Assembly: GCA_038380435.1 (NCBI GenBank)
Contig: JAWZYU010000006.1
Coordinates: 36,210,501 to 36,274,500 of the forward strand
From: Ryuthela nishihirai
Lineage: Eukaryota; Arthropoda; Arachnida; Araneae; Heptathelidae
Direction of reading: 5' to 3'
DNA: 64,000 nt
Both the position numbers and the translations under genes were made by a program. The notes under the pieces were generated by a model. That model did not search any database and was not told where the DNA came from. It saw only the letters and a list, made by a program, of their open reading frames with translations. Below are positions 56,924 through 64,000 of the stretch, piece after piece (the first letter of the stretch is position 1; the number at the start of each line of letters is the position of its first letter).

Positions 56924-59650
56924 CTAGGTCTTGTTCGTCCCGAACAATTCTGGATTCCAAAGTTTCTTCAGTTCTTCGATGAAACGGGGCCAAACGATCC
57001 ACGTGAACCACCTTGCACTTTGTAGCTGGACATCGACGAATGCGATATACCACGTCTGTGTCAAAATGAAAGCGAATCTCATTATGACGTAGTTTCTTTT
57101 CTGACTGAAGCCTCGTCCACAAACATAATACGTGTAAGGCCTATAGCCCTTGTGAACACGTTTATGTCTCTGCAGGGAGAAGAATCGACTAAGAGTTTTC
57201 GTGCAAAACCTGTAAAAAGTTTTCTTCTTTGTCGAAAGTTTTCTTCTTTGGATTTTTACTTCTATCAACAGTAACAAGGAATGAAAGTCATTAGTGACAT
57301 AAAATCTAGGGAGGAGTTTCATCCTCCAGTCTGACCCTTTTGTCAGTTGACTTTCACTTAATTCAGAGCTGTCGTGATGAACCTTCAGCCATATTTCACC
57401 TGATTCGATTTGATCCCCAAGGTGCTTCACAAATATATCAGCTCCATAATTCTTTTTAGCGCTTCGGTCCATCTCCTCCTTCCATACTCTTGCTAGAACT
57501 GCAGCTTCTAATCCGACAACCTTACCTGTTTCTCCTGTATAAGTGAAATCAGTGATGTGTCGGGCTGCTAGCAATATTTTTTCTGTTTTACCTTCACATA
57601 GCCAGCTTGCAACATCTTCAGATACTCCTTGTTCTATTAACATGTTATGAAACTTGTTCAAAGCATTGCCGTTATGCAGAACCTTGCAGACACGTGATGC
57701 TTCATCTACCCTATTATCCACAATGTTCACCAAACGCAGAAGTTCTCCTCCTAACTCTTCGACGAGCTCTTGCAGTTCCAAGGATCCGTCACCAAGGAAA
57801 CACTGAACAGCTTCCATCACTTCCAGAGAGTTGTCAACAGAGTTTTCAAGAGGTGAATCCATGTTGCTGATAACAGCTGAACAACTCAAACTCTTCATTC
57901 CACGAGCTTGTGATGCTGCAACCATTTTCTTAACTAAATCAACAGCAACATCTTCTGTACTGATGGGATCAATAGCTCCTTTTCCGAATTCATCATCATA
58001 AACCAAAGCGCACACTCCTTCAGCCAGCTTTTTGGACACAATTGAGCATCTCCTTAGAGGAACGCTATCTACGGTAGCCGTCAGATCCTTGCAGCGGTAA
58101 ATCTCCCTATCTGTTGGCACCAGCTCCTCTGTCTGTCCTACGATGCAGCATCCGACGTCTTCCATCATCTGCTCGATTTTATCTTTAGTGCAGTCGACTG
58201 TGAAGCCAGGGATGGATTCCAATTTGTCCAGAGTATCTCCTGTCAATTGGAGAGCACGACCGGAGATCATAGGGACCTTGAGACCTAAAGCAGCAAGTGC
58301 AGGAGCCAAGACAAGACTCACTTTGTTGCCGACACCTCCTGTGCTGTTTTTATCTACCATCCGATGGCGCCACTCGGGTCTCCAGCAAAACACATGACCC
58401 GAGGAGGTCATAGTTGCTGTTTCTTCCGAATTCACTTTCTTGGAGCTCTCATTGTAATTAGCCAGGGAAATATCAGTCATGATTGCCAAATTGTTCATTC
58501 TGGAGATCAGCGACGAGTTCTGTAACATGATATTGTCCACCTTAGAGCTCTTGTAGTCGTGATAAAACTTTTCTATATCCTTATAATCTAAATGGTTATA
58601 ATGTCCAAATCTGCACATTGACTGTTCAGAAAAGAAATTCAGCATGGTTTCGTTGAGATTGTCTGAGGGCTTTACTTCTCTCTGATCGTAACTCTGAGGC
58701 TTAGTTTCATCCAGAAAGTTAGTCTTTGAAGTACTGTCTCTGCCTGAAGCTCTTTTACTAGCATCACCTGTTATGCTTCTAAGCCATCCTTCGGAATTCC
58801 TCTTCCTTAAATCCCCACTTTCTATAAACGATTCGAGTGTGGCTATATGCTTCGGAAAAATCTCTCCGACTTCCGTGGTAAAGTCGAATGGCACTTTGTA
58901 TCTATGATGAATGGACGCCTCTTCTTTACTCGGACCACTCTGCGAAACGTAAACTCTGTTTCGTTCCCCTTCATTACCACTCGTTACTCTGCCTTTGCGA
59001 TAATTGTCCATGACGCATTTTGCTGAGAGCGAGGAATAGAATACCTTTCGTGTGGATCTCTCTTCAGATCGTGCCAGACTTGTATACCTAGGTATTTTGA
59101 AGTGCAAAGCGTACTGTATAGTCTCGCAGCTCTCTGATCTGTGTGATTGTTCTTCACAGTTCCTAGACATGTCACCAGCGACATAGACACTCTGCCATGC
59201 ATTACCAGTAGTTGCGTGGTCAAAGGCATTATCTGCGCTATCTCTACGATTCTTGATTTCCAGTAGCAGATCCACATTTTTATATGCGTTGCCTTTCTCT
59301 TTTTCTTTTCCATGTTTACAATCTAACTTAACACTATCAAGATCATCTTTTTCACTGACAAATTCAACATTTAAACTATTGCATTGTCTATTGAGTTCGG
59401 TTTTATGATCCTTGAAGTGATCAATAAACTTACCAACTTGAGAAGCCACTTCAGCTCTCATCTCAGTATTTTGTGCGGCCAGGTCACCTATTTTGTTAGC
59501 CATATCGGCTTTCAAGTCATTATTTTGACTTTTAATGTCATTCATCTGTGTAGCCATATCGGCTTTCATATCAGTCATCTCCGTAGTCATATCGGCTTTG
59601 AAGCTATATATCAACTTTACTAATTCATCCATACTTCTAGTTAACGGCAT
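56924..59650 (-). CDS. Fusion ORF of copy B: coiled coil, unknown region, thymidine phosphorylase, shifted C-terminus
   Basis: 908 aa in one frame, same architecture as copy A with fewer copies of the N-terminal MTDMKADMA repeat (offset 26 residues). The phosphorylase block has Lys434 where copy A has Glu, but still Asn435 for the catalytic His and Lys in place of Arg171. The PMISGRALQLTGDTLDKLE signature is retained. Near the zinc-finger remnant a small indel (after GFSQKRN) shifts the frame, so the integrase-like tail (DTDVVYRIRRC, then SRIVRDEQDL) continues in another frame at 57122-56856. Otherwise intact, indicating recent copying or constraint. Confidence 0.88.
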   Translation of the reverse strand: MPLTRSMDELVKLIYSFKADMTTEMTDMKADMATQMNDIKSQNNDLKADMANKIGDLAAQNTEMRAEVASQVGKFIDHFKDHKTELNRQCNSLNVEFVSEKDDLDSVKLDCKHGKEKEKGNAYKNVDLLLEIKNRRDSADNAFDHATTGNAWQSVYVAGDMSRNCEEQSHRSESCETIQYALHFKIPRYTSLARSEERSTRKVFYSSLSAKCVMDNYRKGRVTSGNEGERNRVYVSQSGPSKEEASIHHRYKVPFDFTTEVGEIFPKHIATLESFIESGDLRKRNSEGWLRSITGDASKRASGRDSTSKTNFLDETKPQSYDQREVKPSDNLNETMLNFFSEQSMCRFGHYNHLDYKDIEKFYHDYKSSKVDNIMLQNSSLISRMNNLAIMTDISLANYNESSKKVNSEETATMTSSGHVFCWRPEWRHRMVDKNSTGGVGNKVSLVLAPALAALGLKVPMISGRALQLTGDTLDKLESIPGFTVDCTKDKIEQMMEDVGCCIVGQTEELVPTDREIYRCKDLTATVDSVPLRRCSIVSKKLAEGVCALVYDDEFGKGAIDPISTEDVAVDLVKKMVAASQARGMKSLSCSAVISNMDSPLENSVDNSLEVMEAVQCFLGDGSLELQELVEELGGELLRLVNIVDNRVDEASRVCKVLHNGNALNKFHNMLIEQGVSEDVASWLCEGKTEKILLAARHITDFTYTGETGKVVGLEAAVLARVWKEEMDRSAKKNYGADIFVKHLGDQIESGEIWLKVHHDSSELSESQLTKGSDWRMKLLPRFYVTNDFHSLLLLIEVKIQRRKLSTKKKTFYRFCTKTLSRFFSLQRHKRVHKGYRPYTYYVCGRGFSQKRNYVIMRFAFILTQTWYIAFVDVQLQSARWFTWIVWPRFIEELKKLWNPELFGTNKT

Positions 59651-59686
59651 TCAATAAATTATTATAATCCCACTTCTGACACCAAA

Positions 59687-60328
59687 TGTTGCGGATTACA
59701 AAAATGGATAGCCACTGAGCGTGAGTATTAAAAGCTATATTTCAAAACCAAATTCAATACAAGGTAAATTGTTACAAAGGAAATATGGATGAAGTATCTT
59801 ATTAACAAATCAACTATTAACATGCACAAGTCATCAATCTTCACGTAGAGCACACAACATCAGCTCTGTGTATTTTACTAAATACTACCTTTTACTTGAT
59901 TTACCAGGTCACCCGAAGATCTTCACTCGTAAACCAATTCTCGTCCTGTGCTAATAACTGTTCACACACTAGCCGAACAAAAAGACAGTCCGTGTAGACA
60001 TTCGAAGTTAGCCATAAAAGTTCCCACTTTTATACTTCCGTGTATACACAACACATCAAGTTACTTCTTGATACTTAACGATAAAAGATCCCACTTTTAT
60101 CCTTCCGCGTATACACAACACATCAAGTTACTTCTTGATACTTACGCGCACTGTCTCAGAACAGCCCACCGGCCATTTTCGAACTCACCGACCGTTACAA
60201 TACACAACGACCGTTACAATACAAAACGACGTTAACGCTCCACTCTTCTTCTCCAAATTCTCCCAACGTTCTTATTCGTTGGCTGAAACTTTTTTGCTTT
60301 CGGTTGCCAGATTCCTTCTGTCGTAACA
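59687..60328 (-). repeat. 5' LTR of copy B
   Basis: 642 bp, with the primer-binding site complement (cacttctgacaccaaa) just left of it at 59671-59686. Confidence 0.95.
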
Positions 60329-60366
60329 ATATAATAAACCTAATGCAGAAAGGCATAAAGCTTCTG

Positions 60367-60749
60367 GGGCGGGGGTGACTCAGTCGGTAGCGCGCCAGGC
60401 TCGTAATCTGTAGTTCCCAGGTTCGAGTCCCAGCTGGGTCAGCGTTGAGATTTATCTCCGCAAAATTCCCCGCCCTGCCCACGGTCAGTAGGGGACACCG
60501 ATGGGCTTGGAAAGGCCGCCGTCAGTCGGATGGGACGTTAAGCCGTGGCCCCGTGTGCGGGAGAGCCATACCCTGTGCACGTTAAAGAACACGCTGGATG
60601 GCCTTGACGGGAGGCTACCATCTGTCTCCCAACAGCTGTTCCAGTGGGTTCCCTCCCCCAACCTTCTCTGAGCCTTCGGGGTCCATGTGACCTGGCCATT
60701 TAGCCTACGGTGTGCAAAAAAGTGCCGCTCAGAGGTAAAACAACCCAAC
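60367..60749 (+). mobile_element. SINE-B copy 7, full length
   Basis: Best preserved SINE-B here: head ggcgggggtgactcagtcgg, B box ggttcgagtcccag, core ggatgggacgttaagccgtg and gcacgttaaagaacacgctg, tail gccgctcagaggtaaaacaa. A 14-bp duplication gcataaagcttctg lies at 60353-60366 and 60750-60763. Confidence 0.96.
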
Positions 60750-60763
60750 GCATAAAGCTTCTG

Positions 60764-61345
60764 AAGTGAAGAAGTATTCGCATATAATTAGCCTGAGTGA
60801 TTTAATGAAATCATGTATTAATTCAAGCATAGAAATGTTTAAAATTCTCAAAGAAAAAAATATAAAGGAAATAGAAAATTAACAGGGATAATGATTAATT
60901 TAAACCATATATGTATATATATTCAAATAACTTTAAAATACACATTAACATTTCTATGAGTGATGGAAATAAAAGCTAGTAAATAGAACACAAAATGAGC
61001 AAATTCAGTGATACATTTTTATCGCATACTTTGAAGCTAGATGAAGAAATAAATGTTCTTTCCTAGAAATGGTTCATTATATATGTGATAGAGAGTGGAC
61101 AAGATTAGTGATTCAATTAAATCATATGAACAAACTAATTGTTGATATATCCAGAAAAAAAACTGAAGAATAGTGATTCAGATAAATGGTATACACTAAT
61201 ACATAGACTAGCAGATATGTCAACAAACAAGCACAGAAGGTACTTAAAAATGGTGATTCAGATAAATAATATACACTATGATGTCCCTCCCTAATTTAAA
61301 AAAGTACATAACATCTAATGATGTTTAAAAGTAGTGATTTAGAAT
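60764..61345. other. Unassigned AT-rich sequence
   Basis: Short diverged repeated phrases (gtgattcagataaatggtat, gtgattcagataaataatat) recur through 60764-62100, suggesting an old tandem repeat. No gene. Confidence 0.5.
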
Positions 61346-61547
61346 AAGTGTATGAACCCGAGTGGTTAGCACGCTTGGCTGCTGCTCTAAGGGACCTGGG
61401 TTCTAGCCCAGGATAAGGCATGAACGTTTGTGTTGCTTTTCTTCTTAGTTCCTGCCATCCTCACATACCTTCTTCTACTATGGCACATAAACTGACAGGC
61501 TCCTGTCAGACCTCTGTGGCAAGCAGGTGCTTGAGGGGGTACTTATT
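61346..61547 (+). mobile_element. SINE-A copy 9
   Basis: Plus-strand copy: cgagtggttagcacgcttgg, B box region gggttctagccc (one change from TTCGA), body, tail gcttgagggggtacttatta. The first few head bases are replaced. Confidence 0.9.
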
Positions 61548-62625
61548 ATTTATTTTTATTAAATTAATTAATGAAAAGCTATATATATATATAACTTTCT
61601 GAAAGTGACAAAATGTCATTAAAGTATAAACAATGCATCAAAATGAAGTGATAGCATATATGCAAGAAAAAAATGTTGAAAACAGTAATTCATATATATG
61701 GTAGATATTAAACTAAGTAATGACACACATGTCAATAAACAAGCAAAGAATTGATCACAATTATTAATTCCAATAAATCGTGCAAACTTTGAGAATTTGT
61801 GCCAAATATAAATCTTTCCCTAGTTGAAAAAAATTTAATATCTAAAGGTGCTCAAGATGAAGTTTATGCATTAAAATTAAATAATGACAACCTATATATA
61901 TGTTTCTGAAAAAGAAATATACTGTTATTAACATATACATCAAAATGAAGTAATAGAATACCCAACATAAATGCAGAAAAATAGTTGTAGAGATATATTG
62001 TAAACACTAACCCAAGTGATAACACATGCACATAAACCTCTAGGTACTTAATTAAGCAAAGAATTTAGTACAGTAATTCAGATAAATCGCGTAGAGTAAG
62101 TGATAACAGAGAAACGTCTTACAACAGCTTATCATGAAAAAAAGATAGTATAAGAGCCAAAAAATCTTTGCCTAAATTTCCTATCAAAGGCGGAATGAAA
62201 AGATAATTCCAAATTCACAATCAATATAAAAAAAGTCAGCCACTTTCCAGAGAAACCTTTTGCCATTTTACCTAATTTATTTATATTTTGGATATTACAT
62301 TCCTCTGAAAGCAACGAGGAATAATTATTATGCTATTGTTTGAATTATGCCAATAAAATTAGTTTCATGTAATATCATCAAAACAGGTAAGTAGTGAAAC
62401 TCTGCATAGCGTTGTTTGATTCAAACTATATGGAGCAAAATATGTTATAAAATTAATTTTTTAGGAACTTATCTTCAGAAACTTATTTTAATTCTTATAT
62501 CTGCTTAGAAATTCACATAATGGATGTATGGAATTTATCTTAACGGCAATTAGTAAAGTTCTTTTGGTTCATGATCAGTAGTTTGTTCCCACTATACGGT
62601 ATCCCCACTCACTGTGCTTTCCCCC
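61548..62625. other. Unassigned AT-rich sequence with degenerate repetition
   Basis: Continues the phrase repeats noted at 60764 (aacactaacccaagtgataa, cagtaattcagataaatcg). No gene recognised. Confidence 0.5.
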
Positions 62626-62629
62626 TATG

Positions 62630-62910
62630 ACGTCACCGCCTGGACTTTGACCAATATGTCGCAACTGTCATGGGATATGGCACCACCACCCAGTCTCGTG
62701 ATATGTCGCAATTGCTCGGACTTTGACGCCTATGTCGCAACTGTCCACATTGCCTTTCAGATTGAACTTTGGCCCCTATGTCGCAACTGTCATGGGATAT
62801 GGCACCACCACCCAGTCGCGTGATATGTCCCAACCGCCCTGAACTTTGACCCCTATGTCGCAATCGTCCACGTTGCCTTCTCAGATTGAAGTTTGAACCC
62901 TATGTCGCAT
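62630..62910. repeat. ~130-bp tandem repeat, two-plus units
   Basis: gtcgcaactgtcatgggata, tggcaccaccacccagtc, then cgtgatatgtc, occurs at about 62658 and 62780. ctatgtcgcaa(c/t)(t/c)gtccac and attgaa(c/g)tttg blocks lie between. Open frames here on both strands follow the repeat. Confidence 0.85.
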
Positions 62911-62924
62911 GCTCCCTTCTCGAA

Positions 62925-63095
62925 TAGTCTCGATTTCCCCACCTATATTTTAAGCCCTCTCTCTAAAGACTCCCTGGTTGACCTATATTTCAAGCCCCCT
63001 CCTGATTGACCTATATTTTAAGCCCCGTTCCCGAATAGTCTCGATTTCCCCTGGTTGACCCACCTATATTTTAAACCCTCCCCTCTTTAAAGATT
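62925..63095. repeat. C-rich short repeat around CACCTATATTTTAAGCCC
   Basis: Four copies of cctatattt(t/c)aa(g/a)ccc with tctcgatttccc and gattgacc/gttgacc spacers. Confidence 0.85.
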
Positions 63096-63147
63096 CATCG
63101 CATATCAGTTTTTGAGTATTTAAATGGTCTCATCCAACGTCCATACT

Positions 63148-63790
63148 ATTTTTAGTACGTCTCCTGTATTTAAAAAAAATTCCTTCCGACAGCGTGATTT
63201 GATCTCGCTACTAATATCGCACTCGACTATGCCTTGCTACTTGATGATGTGGCTTAGATGTGTCTCAAACGGGTTATAACCGTATAAATCACGTATCTCT
63301 TTATTACAGCTTGAGTTTTATATTTCAGATATTAACCTAGGTTTTTTATTATCCTACGTTTTTTTACAACCTTTGTATTGTTTATAACTAGCTTTTTTCA
63401 GCGTATTTCTCATAATGAACTCCATTACTAGAAAAAGGACAAATCTACAGTTTTAAAAGACTGTCCCACAGAAAATACCAATGGGCAAAAAAATTAATAA
63501 AAGAAAAAAAAATCTTAAAAACTTATTTGTCATTATGTAAAAAGGGATAATATGGTAACCTATAACTTTAGTATGTCTCCTGTATTTAAAAAAATTCCTT
63601 CCGACAGCGTAATTTGCTACCAATTATAACCTAAATCTTGCTACCAATAGCGTTATCGCACTCAACTATGCCTTGTTACTTGATGATGTGGCTTAGATGT
63701 GTGTCAAACGGGGTATAAATTACGTATCTCTTTATTACACTTTGAATTTTATATTTCATGTATTAACCTAGTACGTTTTACGGTCTTCGT
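63148..63790. repeat. Direct repeat pair, spacing about 424 bp
   Basis: tagtacgtctcctgtattta, then cgatgtggcttagatgtgt-like and ttatattt(c/g)..attaaccta, at 63150-63345 recurs at 63572-63775. The copies are similar but differ by indels. Probably part of a longer satellite continuing beyond the window. Confidence 0.8.
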
Positions 63791-64000
63791 ATTCTTTACA
63801 ACTAACTTTTTTCTGCGTAACCTTCGTTTATAACCTAAGTATTTCTTATAATGAACCCTGATAGTCCTTTCGCATTAATATACGTATTTTTATAACAGTT
63901 GTATTTTAAGTCCGTTTCAGTAACACTTATTTCTTTTAACTCCGTGACTGTTGGTTGTCGCATTTTTACGAGAAGAAGGACTATTCTACAGTAACTGTTT

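Larger units (their letters stand above)
56271..60328 (-). mobile_element. Thymidine phosphorylase-carrying LTR retroelement, copy B (inverted)
   Basis: A complete 4,058-bp element on the minus strand. 5' LTR at 59687-60328 and 3' LTR at 56271-56912, both 642 bp and apparently identical over the stretches I compared. Flanked by ATAT at 56267-56270 and 60329-60332; the left ATAT is shared with copy A. Its LTRs differ from copy A's (for example cttcacgtagagcacacaac where A has the complement of a tgctcatgcagg stretch), so it is a separate subfamily member and not a duplicated assembly segment. Confidence 0.93.

Overview
The window looks like eukaryotic, animal nuclear DNA. It is AT-rich and dominated by transposable elements, and I see one clear host gene. 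Introns, polymerase-III tRNA-derived SINEs, mariner/Tc1/hAT elements, several LINE families and Gypsy-type LTR elements together suggest an arthropod, possibly a chelicerate. That assignment is an inference and no species-level marker is visible. There are no operons, CRISPR arrays, rRNAs or functional tRNA genes.

Host gene: a flavin-containing monooxygenase (FMO) lies on the + strand. It is split into a coding exon at 34250-34885 and a terminal coding exon at 47195-48352, separated by a 12.3-kb phase-0 intron filled with nested transposons. A splice acceptor just before the ATG implies an upstream 5' UTR exon.

Layout: 1-9.4 kb holds SINEs, a decayed mariner, a solo LTR and a degenerate LINE. 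9.4-11 kb holds a decayed Gypsy integrase with its 3' LTR. 11-23 kb holds hAT-like MITEs, a large inverted-repeat structure, a 62-bp minisatellite and SINEs. 23-33 kb is a LINE graveyard in which an AT-rich RNase-H LINE has inserted into another LINE. 34-48 kb is the FMO gene with its transposon-filled intron. 48-52 kb is intergenic, with a SINE and a 102-bp minisatellite. 52-60.3 kb carries two inverted LTR elements. 60.3-64 kb holds SINEs and simple or tandem repeats.

Most striking observation: two complete, very young LTR retroelements (52142-56266 on +, 56271-60328 on -) have LTRs, a primer-binding site, a polypurine tract and ATAT target duplications. Each carries, instead of gag-pol, one long ORF (970 and 908 aa). 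This ORF joins a coiled-coil N-terminus, an unrecognised middle region, an intronless thymidine phosphorylase (TYMP/DeoA family) domain, a degenerate C2H2 zinc-finger remnant and the last part of a Gypsy integrase. They appear to be non-autonomous retroelements that transduced cellular cDNA. A related Gypsy fragment at 9.5-10.7 kb shares the integrase tail and LTR ends and marks the likely helper lineage. Several phosphorylase active-site positions are changed, so catalysis is doubtful. The two copies sit tail to tail with only 4 bp between them, forming an 8.2-kb inverted repeat.
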